Below are positions 37,203 to 47,935 of a stretch of 64,000 nt of DNA, one piece after another. The stretch comes from Ochotona curzoniae. Lineage: Eukaryota > Chordata > Mammalia > Lagomorpha > Ochotonidae. Below the pieces are notes generated by a model, which was not told the DNA's origin, did not search any database, and worked only from the letters and a program-made list of their open reading frames with translations. The position numbers and the translations under genes were made by a program. Numbering within the stretch: the first letter of the stretch is position 1; every line of letters starts with the position of its first letter. The DNA lies in NCBI RefSeq assembly GCF_017591425.1, contig NW_024466413.1, forward strand, positions 186,001 through 250,000, written 5' to 3'.

Positions 37203-38447
37203 GTAGGTGCGGAGGGTGCCTCGGGCCCCGGGGAGGCTGGCGCGTAAGGTGGCCTGCTCATGGAGCCCCTGTTCCGAGAGCCTCCGGCTGCCTTTTCTCC
37301 TGGCCCAGTGCAGTCCCGATGGGAGGGATGTGAGTCACACACTGCACTTTGCAGGCCCATGACTCGGCCCTTGGCATGCCTGGTGCCCGTCTGCTGGATC
37401 TGAACAGGGGCATTGAGTGGAGGCCTGGGAAATGGGAGCAGGTTGATGCCAGGGTGCCTGTAGCCCAGGGACCTTCCTGTCTTGGCCCCAGAAGGCAGGG
37501 AGTGTGTTGCCAACCCCTTGGACCATCTAGTGTAGCCCCTGGTCGCTGAACCTGTTTAGGGGCACTCTAATTTAGGAGTTGTGTGTCCAGCCTGCTGTGT
37601 TTTCCCCTCACCCCCATGCAGAATTGTTCTGTAACATGGGGGTGTGGTGTGGTGGGTGCTCAGGAGCCATGTTGGCCAAATGGGGGATTATGTTGTGTCA
37701 GTTGGGCAATGCCAAGTGGCGTTTGGAAGCAAAGCCAGGTTATTTCATAAAGCAAGAAAAAGCACACAGGCCCATGAGCCAGTTAGGAAGAACGAGTGAG
37801 AGAGCTGGGTAAGCTTCCCTTGCTGCCGGCAGGGAGTGCAGTGAGCCCTGCGTGCGAGCAGCATTTAGCCCCTTCTGTGGAAGTCTCTAGAAAAGCAGGT
37901 TCAGACTGAGTCATTCCCCACCCCCACCCTGCGCCACCAGATCTCAACTGGAAGTGCCGGGGCAGACAGGTGTTGTAGCTTCTGGGAGTTTCTTGCACGT
38001 TGGATGTTTTCAGACGCCCCTGATTGCTAGCAAGCTTCACGGTTTGGAGTTGCAAGGTTTGGACTGGGTATGGCCCACGAGGGTGCCCTCTCTGTGCTGA
38101 TGGGAAAAAAAATCCAAAGGGTCGGTGAAGTTCCCTGGAGGCAGAGGCTGGGCAGCGGGGGAAGCCAAGGAGAATTTGCCTCCCCAGGGAGTTTGGCACC
38201 AGCAGGTGAGTGTGGAGTGTGCCAGCAGGGCTCGATGGCCTGTACTCCCTTCCAAACTGGAGTGGCAGAGGGTAACCTGCTCGGGAAGTGACCTCTGCCT
38301 TGCCCCTGCTCGGGCCTGGGAAGGCTGTCGGCCACACCTTCCTTTCCTTCTCAGCCTTGGCATCCTTCCCCATGTGGTGGCTGCTCATGCCAACACGAAC
38401 CAACATAGAAGCAAGAGCAGGTACCCCAAGCAGAATGGAATCGGAAG

Positions 38448-38585
38448 AAAAGTTTATTTTGGTCCAAACTTTTCTTTTGAAATACGTGCATACAAGGATG
38501 ATCTTCCAGCAGTTCATGAAAATGTGCTTTATGAAAATCTATGTATGGATTTGAAAGAATTTTGCACCAAAATTACCTGTGTCTT
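38448..38585. mobile_element. Palindromic MITE-like element (copy 1)
   Basis: Left arm GTTTATTTTGGTCCAAACTT plus TTCTTTTGAAATACGTGCATA is about three-quarters matched by the reverse complement of the right arm TATGTATGGATTTGAAAGAA plus TTTTGCACCAAAATTACC. The centre has GTTCATGAAAATGTGCTTTATG. The layout fits a nonautonomous Tc1/mariner-like palindromic DNA transposon; family not assigned. Confidence 0.65.
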
Positions 38586-38699
38586 AATGCACCATGTCCC
38601 AGTCTTGAGGATTTCACCAAGAAGGCAGACTCAGGCGAGCACGCCTGTCTCCCTTGTTGGTGGAGTGCACAGAACCGATGAATGTCTTTTAGCTTTATT

Positions 38700-39034
38700 T
38701 TTTAAGATTTATTTTATTTTTATTGGAAAGGCAGATTTAAAGAGAAGGAGAGACAGAGAGAAAGATCTTCCATCCAAAGATTCACTCCCCAAGTGGCTGC
38801 AGTGGCTGGAGCATAACTGATCTGAAGCCAGGAGCTGGGAGCTAGGAGCTTCTCCCAGGTCTCCCACGTGGGTGCAGGATCCCAAGGCTTTGGGCCATCC
38901 TCAACTGCTTTCCCAGGCCACAGGCAGGGAACTGGTTGGGAAGCAGGGCCGTCGGAACCAGAACTGGCACTCATATGGGATCCTGGGGCTCATGCAAGGC
39001 AAGGACTTTAGCCAGTAGGCTGCTGCTCTGGGCC
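38700..39034 (-). mobile_element. SINE (C type), full length
   Basis: TAAGATTTATTTTATTTTTA tail, GAAAGATCTTCCATCCAAAG, CAACTGCTTTCCCAGGCCAC, end GTAGGCTGCTGCTCTGGGCCC. Confidence 0.88.
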
Positions 39035-39200
39035 CAAAATTTGTTTGTTTTTATTTGAAAGGCAGATTATAGAGAGAGAAGGAGAGACAGAGGGAGAGGG
39101 CTCACATCTCTGGTCCAGTCCCCATATGCTGCAGTGGCCAGGAATGAGCCAATCTGAACCCAGGGGCCAGGGGTCTGGGGATGACCCCCAATGAGCAGGG
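39035..39200 (-). mobile_element. SINE (C type), tail-side fragment
   Basis: AAAATTTGTTTGTTTTTATT, GAAAGGCAGATTATAGAGAG, GGTCCAGTCCCCATATGCTG, GGGGCCAGGGGTCTGGGG. It abuts the preceding SINE with no gap, so one may have inserted at the other's tail. Confidence 0.65.
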
Positions 39201-40050
39201 CCTCCTTGGCTTTCTGTTGCTAGCATATCCCAGCCATTCCATTCCCAAGCAAATCTGGCAGAAACAAAGTGGGATGTACATCAATAGCATGAGTGTCTGG
39301 TCATGAGAGGGTCATGGTGACAGCTGTGGTCCCAGAGGGAGAGCATCAGGGTCTGTTCTGGCATGGGCATGGCATCCAGAGCTGGTCCCCTGGGGCAGGT
39401 TGAGTTACAGGGCTGCATTGCAGGCTGGAGAGCTGGGATGCCAGCAGAACTGAGCTGGTCTCACAGGCCTAGGCAGTGGTGTACCCTCTGGGGGTGACTG
39501 CCAGCAGACGCTCATACCTGTGCGTCCTCAGGCCAATGGGAGGTGGCGGATGCCCAGGCCAGTGTGGGAGGGCAGTAGAACATGCTGAGCATAGCGCCTG
39601 CCCGGAACCCCTTCTTAGCCCGTCCTCGTTGCCCTCCTCCCCAACTGTTGTTTTGCCTGGCCTTCTGGGAAGCCCTCTGGCTATAGAGCAGGGTTGCATC
39701 GTGTGGCTGGGGAGCCAGCACCTGCGTGCCCACATGTGAATGGCATGGGCCGCTCTGCTCAGTACTGGAACCTCATCAGCGAGCCCATTGCACTGGCTCA
39801 CAGCCTGCTGCTTGGCGGGAGACAACGGACGGTGTGGCTGGAGGCCGGGCTCATCCGTTCCCTCCTCCGCATGCCTCTGCCCCTTCTGCTTCAGAATTTT
39901 CCCTGGAAAATCAACCTCTGACAGCCCATCTCATCCCATCCATATTTTCTGAGCCTTGCGTCAGAATTTTCTGGCAGGGTTGGTCCATATACCATCGTGC
40001 CTCTGTCATTACTACCACCATCCATGTTGTCATTAATTTTATCGTTGCAG

Positions 40051-40203
40051 AGAAGTTGTATGGTGACTTCCTGAGCTGGAAGCTGGAAGAAACCCTGGCC
40101 CAGTTTCCGCTGCAGCCTGGGCAGGCAGCCACCTTCACCGTCATGGTCAAAGTGAGCCTGGACTTCTCCTGCCAGGAGAGTCTCCTGCAGGACCTGAGTG
40201 ATG
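40051..40203 (+). CDS. TRAPPC9: TRAPPC9 exon 8 of 9 in the window (second Ig-like domain, end)
   Basis: Acceptor ATCGTTGCAG and donor GATG/GTGAGT, both consensus. AG completes the Glu codon from the previous exon, and the last G begins an Asp codon. It encodes [36 protein letters not shown] and [14 protein letters not shown]. The [12 protein letters not shown] strand closes the second immunoglobulin-like domain, and the PLQPG turn before it is the loop usual in this family. Substitutions against human as I recall it ([12 protein letters not shown] for KVATFTINIKVK) are conservative in the strand and polar at its ends. Confidence 0.95.
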
Positions 40204-40490
40204 GTGAGTGTCCCCGTGCTGCTGATGTGCGCCTGGCTCATTCAGGCTGCCCACCACCCTGGCTGCTTGTGAGCACAGGGCCACATTCAGGCAGGCCAGG
40301 AAGTAACAAATGCGTTTGGTGCTCACCTGCCAGGCGGGTGTCCTAAGTGAGTGGGGCAGGGGGGTATTTTACGCGTTGCCTGGGACATGGCCAGGGACTG
40401 GAGTTTGTCCTCAGCTCCTTCTCCCCATCCTCTCCTTATGACTGTCTAACACACATAGAACCACAGTCTGCTATGGGGAAGGCGCTTGCT

Positions 40491-40803
40491 TAGGGTCAGT
40501 GCTGTGGTGTGGGGTCAAACCTCTGCCTGTGGTGCCGGCATCCCGTATGGACACTGGTCAAGTGCCAGGTGCTCCACTCCATCCAGCTCCCTGCTGATGT
40601 GCCTGGGAGAGCAGCAGAGGACGGCCCAATCCTTTGGCCCTTGCAACTCACGTAGGAGACCTGGAAGAAGCTCCTGGCTTCCGGCCAGTTCATGTGTGGT
40701 CATGGCAGCCATCTGGAGGCATGAACCAGCAAATGGAAGATTTTCTCTCTATCTCTCTCTGTCTGTAACTCTGCCTGCTAAATAACTGAATCTTAATTTT
40801 TTT
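40491..40803 (+). mobile_element. SINE (C type), old, full length
   Basis: TAGGGTCAGTGCTGTGGTGT head, GTGCCGGCATCCCGTATGGA, CTGATGTGCCTGGGAGAGCA, tail CTGTCTGTAACTCTGCCTGC and a T-rich end. Confidence 0.82.
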
Positions 40804-40928
40804 TATTTGTAAATAATTGTGTATACCCATGAGGTACAATATAGTGTTTTATTAAATGTGTATCTCATAGAATGGTTAAATCATATGTATCAGCTCAAAT
40901 ATTTAATTGTTTCTTTATATGAGAACTT
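40804..40928 (-). mobile_element. Old L1-like AT-rich fragment
   Basis: TAATTGTGTATACCCATGAG then GTACAATATAGTGTTTTATT and TCAGCTCAAATATTTAATTG resemble noncoding stretches of old L1 elements in reverse, as I recall them. It probably continues past the intervening SINE. Confidence 0.4.
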
Positions 40929-41229
40929 TTTTTGAAAGGTTTATTTGATCATTTGAAAGGCAGAGTTACAGAGTAAGTTACATACCCACAGTCCTTCTGT
41001 CTGATGGTTCACTTTCTGAATGGCCAGCAGGCATGTCACTTCCTGGAACTTCCTCTGGGTCTCCCATGTCAGGTGGCAGGAGCCTAAGCACTTGGGCCAT
41101 CTTCTGCTGCTTTCCTAGGCCTCTAGGAAGCTGGGTTGGAAGTGGAGCAGCTGGGACTCGAACCAGTGCCCATAGGGGATGTCTGTGTCGTGGGTGGTAG
41201 TTTACCTGCTCTGCCACAGCATTGGCCTC
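40929..41229 (-). mobile_element. SINE (C type), old
   Basis: TTTTTTTGAAAGGTTTATTT tail, CTTCCTCTGGGTCTCCCATG, AAGCACTTGGGCCATCTTCT, end GCTCTGCCACAGCATTGGCC. It sits between two L1-like fragments and probably split one element. Confidence 0.8.
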
Positions 41230-41400
41230 TCTTACTGTGATTTAATTTGCGTTTCTCTTGTGATTGGTGATGGCCATCTGAATGTATTCTTTTGAGAGAT
41301 ATACCTTCAAACCCTTGACCCATTTTTACACGGGGCTGTTTTCTTGTTACTGAGTCATTTGAGTTCTCTGTATTGTGATACTTGATGAGTGGTTTGTGGG
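41230..41400 (-). mobile_element. Old L1 ORF2 3'-region fragment, antisense
   Basis: GTGATTTAATTTGCGTTTCT, GGTGATGGCCATCTGAATGT, TTTGAGAGATATACCTTCAA and CCCTTGACCCATTTTTACAC are the reverse of the ORF2 segment encoding the WAKDMNRHFSKEDI-like motif and following residues. Too decayed to read as protein. Confidence 0.65.
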
Positions 41401-42279
41401 TACTCTCTGCTGGCCTGTGGGCATCTCTCTGCCCCGTTGCTTGTTCCTTCTGCTGTGCAGAGGACTCTGGCTTGAGGCAATCCTGTATATCTATCTTGGC
41501 TTCTGTTGCCCATTTTGGGGTGGAGGGTGGGTTCGTGCTGACTTTCCCGTAGAAGGCAGTTGGGCAGAATGGACCATGCCCGGGCTGGGGACCTGGCAGC
41601 CATCTGCCCTGGGAAGGCTCGGTTGGACATGATGCCAGGGGCTGCCCTGGCAAGCGGACCCACACTGGGGAACTTCTGTGAGCCACAGGGGCCAAGAAGA
41701 GCACCAGTCATCCCCCCTCCCCCTTGTAGAGTTTTTCCCCATGGAAGCTTCTGGGTTGACTCCAGGGCCTTGAGGATCTGGGTGGCACTGTCATTGGACG
41801 CTGACCTGAGTGGTGTCCCTGCTGTATCACAGTGGGTGGGGACCCTTAGAAGTTCCCCATTCTCTGCTAAGCACAGCGTAAAGTGGCAACTCGCAGTTTC
41901 ACGTGTGGGAATGGCCTGCTTCTGTGTTTTGGAATAAAAGCGACGGAAACGAGCGTACCGCCACACTGTGGTGCGTAAATGCAGCCAGGGAGCCATGTTC
42001 ACACGTGGGACAGGACACACGTGTGCTGTCGGACGGATGCCCTCCTTGCTGATGGCTCCTAGCAGATGCTTGGGCTAGTGACAAGTGTAATGAGTGTCAT
42101 TATGACAGTGACATTGTAGCAGAATGTTTCTGTTCTTAGGAAACCTGCAGGTGTGTTTAAGCGTAAAAGATGAGGTGCCTGCCTGCACTTTGATACAGTT
42201 CAGGAAACGGAGACTGAGTGAATGTGAAATGAAGTGAATGCTGAATTGTTACAAATTAGAGATAAATGGTATATTAACT

Positions 42280-42480
42280 ATTTCTACTCTTTGTACTTTA
42301 GAGACAGAGAGAGAGAGACAGACAGACATATGAAAGGTCTTCTATTTTCTGGTTCATTCCCCAAATGCCCACGGTAGCCAGGCGGGCCAGGAGCCTGGAG
42401 CTCCATCTGGGCGTCCCACATGGCTTCAGCTGTTTCCTCCCAGGGATGCGGGTCGTGCTGACTTAGTTGTGGCGTCACCC
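42280..42480 (-). mobile_element. SINE (C type), partial and decayed
   Basis: GAGACAGAGAGAGAGAGACA, TTTTCTGGTTCATTCCCCAA, GGGCCAGGAGCCTGGAGCTC. The tRNA-like end is unclear. Confidence 0.6.
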
Positions 42481-42644
42481 TCATTTCTATCCTTGCATGT
42501 CTTTTTTTAAAATGAAGGTTTACTATTTTCCAAAATAAAATGCTGTGAGTCAGAGATGGCTGACTCTACCATGGCATCTACCATATCTTGGTTCTAGATG
42601 AATTCTCAGAAAAAAATTTCTTTCCCCTGTCTTCAGATTCCCAG

Positions 42645-42792
42645 GGGACACGCGTCTGCCTCCTGCTAGCAGCCAGAGACAGCCTCACACAGAAGGCCGA
42701 GACTGGGGACAGGGGACACGTGTCTGCCTCCTGCTAGCAGCCAGCCTAGGGGAAGAGAGACACCCTCATGCAGAAGGCAGAGACTGGGGACT
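42645..42792. repeat. Imperfect tandem duplication, about 67 and 80 bp
   Basis: GGGGACACGCGTCTGCCTCC then TGCTAGCAGCCAG is repeated at about 42712, and both copies end CAGAAGG(C)(A)GAGACTGGGGAC. The second copy has an insertion CCTAGGGGAAG. Confidence 0.85.
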
Positions 42793-44145
42793 CACTGCAA
42801 TTTCATGTTTGAGACTGGAATGTGGGAGGGTCGTGGTGAGCTGTCTTGGGCTATGGCTGTCTGTGTGATCACAGGCGACACACACAACCCAGGGGCCCCC
42901 ATATACAAGCAGGTGCAGGAAAGCCACGGGCAGCCACCCAACTTGGACCCCTGCGTCCCAGTCAGCTGGCACACACACTCGTAGTGGGACAGGAGCTTCA
43001 AAGAGGAAAGTCTGTACCCGCCAGAGTGGTGAGTAAGGTGGTGAGGTTTAATGGGGGCAGGGCATCTGTCAGAACCAGCGGGGCTTTAGATTGGGGAAAA
43101 CAAGGTTAAAACCAAGTTGCATGGTTTGATGGAGTGAACTCACCTGGCAGGCCAGGGCGAGGCTCCAGCGCTGGGAGCCGGGTACTTGGTTTGCACCCAG
43201 GCTGGGACCTGGGGGATGGGGCCAGCCCTTCCCATCGTGTCTGCTTCCCACGCTGTCTTCTCCTGGATGAAACGACACTGAGTATGAAGTAGATACGTTT
43301 GCTCCCAAGGTGTTGTTGCCCTGTGTTACCAGGCTGGGCAGCCCATCTGGCACCGGGCAGAGCAGGTTCTCCTTGTTGGGGAGCCAGGGACCACTTCTAA
43401 AGTTATTGGAGGTAGGGGTGGGACTCTGTAGCATAAAATACCAGATTGCTTCCAAGCCACACTTCCCTGGCTGTGGAGTTCCTTCCCACAGGTGCCCCTG
43501 TCTCACATAGGCCTGCTGCTGCCTCACTCCCTGCCTAGTAGCCGCACGACTCCTGGAGCTGGGTGACGGTGCCAGCTGACAGGTGGGGCTAGTGGTGAGG
43601 CTGTGGGGGGTGGACGAGCTGCCTAGAGTCCACAGGGATCATAGGGAAGGAAGGGGCAGAGCCGACCAAAGTCCGGGGAGTCCGGACTACCCAGGGCTCC
43701 TCTCCCCGCAGCTCACGTGCACCCACAGCGTGTCGAGGTGTTTGGGAGGAAGGGAGCAAGACCTTCCTGAAGGGATGTCAAGTGATCACGGTGAGAACAC
43801 AGGAGCTGGCTGTGACAGCGTGCCCGCAGACGGGGGGTGCTGAGAGATTTCCAGCTGAGCTGAAGGAGCATCACAGAAATCCAAACTCCAACAGCTCAGA
43901 CATGAGGTGGCTGGTCCTTGGATGAGAGCCGCAGAGGGGTCGGGGCCTCGGCAGTGGGTGGACTGGGGGCAGCGAGAGCACCTGGCGGCACGAGAGAGAA
44001 TGATGAAAGCGGAGAAGCCGCAGGCCCGTGGAGGGGACGAACAGGAGACGTAGCCTGTGAGCGTCACATGATGGGAGGTGCACAGGTTGTCTGCCGTGAG
44101 GTGCAAGCCCTGGAACGTTCTGATTTAATAAGAGAGACTCTCCAG

Positions 44146-44422
44146 GGGCCCACGCTGAGGTGGTGAGTTAAGCCGCCTGCACACTGACATCCGGAATGTT
44201 TGAGTCCCGCCACTCTACTTTGATCCAGCTCACCTGCCAGTGGGAAGGCAGCAGGCTGTGGAGGACCTAGGAAAAGTTCCTGGCTCCTGGCTTCAGCCTG
44301 GTGCAGTCCTGGCTGTTGCTCTCATTTGGGGAGTGAACCAGTGGATGGAAGATCTCTCTGTGTTTCTTCCTCTCTCTCTGTAGTTCTGCCTTTCCAATGG
44401 GTGAAATCATTATTTTTAAAAT
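44146..44422 (+). mobile_element. SINE (C type), old
   Basis: GGGGCCCACGCTGAGGTGGT head, GGAATGTTTGAGTCCCGCCA B-box area, CTGGCTCCTGGCTTCAGCCT, GGGGAGTGAACCAGTGGATG, tail TAGTTCTGCCTTTCCAATGG. Confidence 0.78.
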
Positions 44423-44978
44423 CCCTGCCACAAACATTGTATATCCGAGAACAGTGACCCAGAGTAAACAAGACAGATTCTAATAAAATTACTGGACCTG
44501 AAAAAAACAAATCTTCTGGCTCTTCAGGCCGAAAATGGCAAGTGATTGATGAAATGTCAGTGGCTGTGTGTAGCGGAAGGTGCTGGAAGGCTCTCGGGTG
44601 CTGCGGTGGTGGAAACGAGAGGTAGGTCATTTTAGGTTCCCTGGTGCTTAAAGATCCCAGCGCGCTCAGCCGAGGGTTCCAGCCTCAGGCTGCGAGTGTG
44701 AGGGCTGTGCGGGCAGCAGTCCCCTCGCTGGAGAGGCAGCACCCTGAGGATGCCCAGAGGTCTCACACACGGTGTGTCATGTGGGTGTCAGGGAGAGGGC
44801 AGCATGTCGTGGCCACTGCTGCGGCTGTCTGCTCTGGAAGTGGAAGCAGAAGGAGGCAGGAGTGATTTTCCAGAACATTCTCCGTGATTACTTTGCTTAT
44901 GTTCATCTTGCTGTTCGTGTTTTCAGGTGGGATGAAGCAAATGACCAACTTGGTGAGAATCCAGTTCTGTTCATATTT

Positions 44979-45300
44979 TTTCTTTAATATTTATTTATTT
45001 TTCCTTACTAGAGAGATTTACAGAGGAGGAGATTTAGAAAGCAAGATCCTCCATTTGCTGGTTCACTCCCCAGATGGCCACAATGTTTGGAGCTGAGCCA
45101 ATCTGAAGCTAGGAGCCAGGAGCTTCCTTGGGTCCCCCACGTGGGTGCAGAGTCCCAGGGCTTTGGGCTGTCTTTGACTGCCTTCCCAGGCCACAAGCAG
45201 GGGCTGGAAGGGAAGTGGGGCAGCCAGGATATGAACTGGCATCCATATGGGATCCTGGCACATGCAGGGCGAGGACTTACTAGGCTACCATGCTGGGCCC
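44979..45300 (-). mobile_element. SINE (C type), full length
   Basis: TTTAATATTTATTTATTTTT tail, TTGCTGGTTCACTCCCCAGA, CTTTGACTGCCTTCCCAGGC, end CTAGGCTACCATGCTGGGCCC. Confidence 0.86.
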
Positions 45301-45429
45301 TGTTAAGGTGATCTTTAGCTAAAATTCTTAAATGGAATACAGGAGGTAACCAACAGAAGGTACAAGAGGTTAAGTTAAGACCAGTGGAGTCTAGAATTTG
45401 GAGGAAAACCACACTGAGGGAGCAGCTTT

Positions 45430-45645
45430 GTGCTGGTTCCAGGGCCAGCCATTCTGCTTCTGAAGCAGCTCTGTGCCAATGCTCTGGGGAAGGTGGCAGG
45501 TGGTGGCCCCGTGCTGGGCTCCCCCGGGCTCTGCCTAGCTCAGCCCTGCCTGGCTCTGTGGCCATTTGTGGAATAAGCCAGTGGGTGAAGGATCTCTTTT
45601 TTTGTTTCTCCCTATCTCTGTGTCACTAATAAATCTTAAAAAAAT
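45430..45645 (+). mobile_element. SINE (C type), right half
   Basis: AGCAGCTCTGTGCCAATGCT, GGCTCTGTGGCCATTTGTGG, TAAGCCAGTGGGTGAAGGAT, tail TCACTAATAAATCTTAAAAA. Its head is not recognised. Confidence 0.55.
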
Positions 45646-45649
45646 CAGT

Positions 45650-45845
45650 AAACTGGATGGTGTTTGGCAGAGTGGTTAGAATGCTGCATCCTGTTATCAG
45701 GTTCCTTCCAGCAGCACACTGCTGGCTCAGGTGGCTCACGCAGCTGGGCCCCTGCAGTGCTGTGGGGTTCCTGTGCTTGGTAGCTGGCTCCGGCTTTGGC
45801 CTGGCCCACTCCATGGGTGCTCTCTCCATGTCTCAAGCAAAAAAT
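45650..45845 (+). mobile_element. SINE-like remnant, weak
   Basis: TGGCAGAGTGGTTAGAATGC recalls a tRNA-like head, and TGCTGTGGGGTTCCTGTGCT the body. Highly decayed. Confidence 0.35.
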
Positions 45846-46767
45846 GCACAGCATTTAAAAATAGGAAATCATTAGTTAAAACAAACTCTGTTCATCATCT
45901 GTCAGCCATCTCTCTGTGATTCTTATCATTTATCTGTTCGTCCATCACCCACCCTTTCTTCTTTTTCGTCATTCTTCCTGTGTGTCGGTCTGCTCCTGGC
46001 ATGCCATACTCCACTGAAGGTCGGATGAGCAGCAGTAGGCATTTTTGATGCCCCCCTCATGGGTGTGAAACACTTCCCCCCACTCCAAGACAGCGGTTCT
46101 CATGGGGAGATGGCAGGGCTCAGGTCTCGAGGAGGAAGTGGAGTAGAAGGGTGACCTGGGAGTGCCTTGTCAGACTCATGACAAGAAGTTTCCAGAAAGA
46201 GTGAAGCTTATGTGCGAAGGACTCAGCCTGCAGCCGCCCCTGCTGGCAGTGGGAGTGTCTGTAAGGATGGCTGTCTTCCAGTTAAGCAGGAGTTTCTAAT
46301 TGCTTATCACTGGATGGAACCAGCTTGCTGCTTATTTGTCTTTGAGTAGGGCTGACAAAGGGAGCTGCGTGTGATGGATGTAGCCTGGCTGGCAGCAGAG
46401 CGGGGTGACTGTTGTCCACAGTCCCTGGCGGACTAGGCCCGGGGCAGGAGGCGTGGACAGCAACAGCTGGGAGGCAGCCATGGCTGAGGTTCCTCCAGCG
46501 GGAAGACATGGCACCACACACGCCTGGTACTGATGGGTGCTCTCATCCAGCTTGTAATTCACAGGCCCCGGGATGGGGCAGGATAGGAAACAGACTGCAC
46601 CCTGGGGCCGCAGATGGCAGGTAGAGTGGTGTCCTCCGTGTGCGGGTATGACAGAAGTAGTGGTGTGTGGTCTCCATATTGGACGGCGTGGTGGCTGCTC
46701 AGCATTGCTGGTGGACAGGACGTTGCCAAACTGAACCTTAGAGGTGGTGACTGTGGGGAGCTTTTGT

Positions 46768-46885
46768 TAAGAAAGATTTACTCAATTATTTGAAAGAAAG
46801 AGTTACACATGGACACACACACTGATCTTCCATCTACTGGTTCATTATTTCCCACGTTGCCTCAATGGACAAACTGAAGGCCTAG
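46768..46885 (-). mobile_element. SINE (C type), tail-side fragment
   Basis: AAGATTTACTCAATTATTTG, AAAGAGTTACACATGGACAC, GATCTTCCATCTACTGGTTC, then the similarity stops. Confidence 0.6.
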
Positions 46886-46894
46886 CTCATCTTT

Positions 46895-47262
46895 TAATTC
46901 TGTTTTTCTGGCAACCATTTGAAGTCTCCTGCAGTTGAATTCTTGCTTTTCTTTTCTTGATGTTCCCTCTGTTTCTCGCTCACGGAGGCCCCTGGAAGGC
47001 CCTAGCACCTGCCTGCTCTCGCTCCTGCACTCCCTGATGCGAGGGGTTCAAGGTGCCCCGATGACCCTTGGCGTATGCATCCTCCTGGAGCACATCTAGG
47101 ACATTTCCGGCTTGTTCTGCGACCCTCAGGTCTTGACAGTTTCAAGTGCTGCTTCAAGGAGATTGTTTCAGAGCATTTTGGATGTTCCTGCACTTTGGCC
47201 TTCATAGCACTCAATTCCTTAGGGTAGCCCGTTATTACCAATTGGGGCATCATCTGGTCTAC
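46895..47262 (-). pseudogene. Possible processed pseudogene, parent unidentified
   Basis: On the minus strand an open frame from 47253 begins MMPQLVITGYPKELSAMKAK and continues with lysine- and cysteine-rich sequence (CSETISLKQHLKL, RKCPRCAPGGC) to a stop near 47002. After that stop, the same frame still shows coding-like sequence (SEKQREHQEKKSKN, DFKWLPEKQN). The charged, non-repetitive composition differs from the intron around it and looks like mRNA-derived sequence with a disabling stop. I do not recognise the parent gene and see no poly(A) or target duplication. Chance is possible. Confidence 0.3.
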
Positions 47263-47289
47263 AGAATAGTATAGTGACTTTTTGGGTAT

Positions 47290-47599
47290 TTAAAAAAATA
47301 CTTATTTTTATTTGAAAGGCAGAGTTACAGAGAGAAAGATCTTCCATCTGCTCGTTTGCTCCCCAAATGGCTGCAGTGGTTGGAACTGAGCTGTTCCACA
47401 GCCAGGAGCCAGAAGCTTCTTTTGGGTCTCCCACGTGGATACAGAGGCTCAGGGACTTGGGCTATCTTCTGCTGTTTTCCCAGGCACATTAGCAGGGAGC
47501 TGGATGGGAAGTGGAGCAACCGGGACGTGAACTGTGCCCATGTGGGAAGCCTATGCCATAGACTGAAGCTTAGCCTACTGTACCATGGTGCCAGCTCCT
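47290..47599 (-). mobile_element. SINE (C type), old, full length
   Basis: TTTAAAAAAATACTTATTTT tail, GAAAGATCTTCCATCTGCTC, CAGGCACATTAGCAGGGAGC, end CTACTGTACCATGGTGCCAGC. Confidence 0.85.
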
Positions 47600-47716
47600 C
47601 AAAAGTGACATTTTTATGTTACCTAGCTGTGTAGTAACTGACCTCCTGTGCGTCACAGGGCCTGATGGTGTCCCCTGTGCCCTACCCCTGCCTTAAACAT
47701 GCCATGGGATGGGTAA

Positions 47717-47935
47717 GTGTTGGGGCCCAGTGCCCTAACATGGCACTGGTGTGAGTTCTGGCTACCCTACTTCCCACCTAGCTCCCTGACACTGCATCTG
47801 GTAGGCAGCGGATGATGGCATGGGCCTCGGCCACCCAGGTGGGAGACCTGGGTGAGTGTATGGCTCCTGGCTTTGGCGTGACTCAGCCTCAGCCCTGGTA
47901 GGCGTTAGTGGAGTGCCTTCATTTTCTAGCTGTTG
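47717..47935 (+). mobile_element. SINE (C type), 3' truncated
   Basis: GTTGGGGCCCAGTGCCCTAA head, CTACTTCCCACCTAGCTCCC, CCACCCAGGTGGGAGACCTG, TGGCTCCTGGCTTTGGCGTG. The CT-rich tail is missing. Confidence 0.65.

Larger units (their letters stand above)
37203..40050 (+). other. TRAPPC9 intron, 2.8 kb
   Basis: Donor GTAGGT to acceptor TTTATCGTTGCAG. Contains a palindromic MITE-like element (38.45-38.58 kb) and two adjoining minus-strand SINEs (38.70-39.20 kb). Stretches 37.2-38.44 and 39.2-40.0 kb show no repeat or coding signal. The last ~120 bp before the exon are unusually AT-rich for this gene. Confidence 0.85.

Noticed and set aside
37783..38517. 244-codon minus-strand ORF
   Set aside because: GC-rich intron followed by the MITE-like element; no domain and no conserved start context.
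41355..42020. 221-codon minus-strand ORF
   Set aside because: Starts in single-copy intron and runs toward an old L1 fragment; no recognisable protein features.
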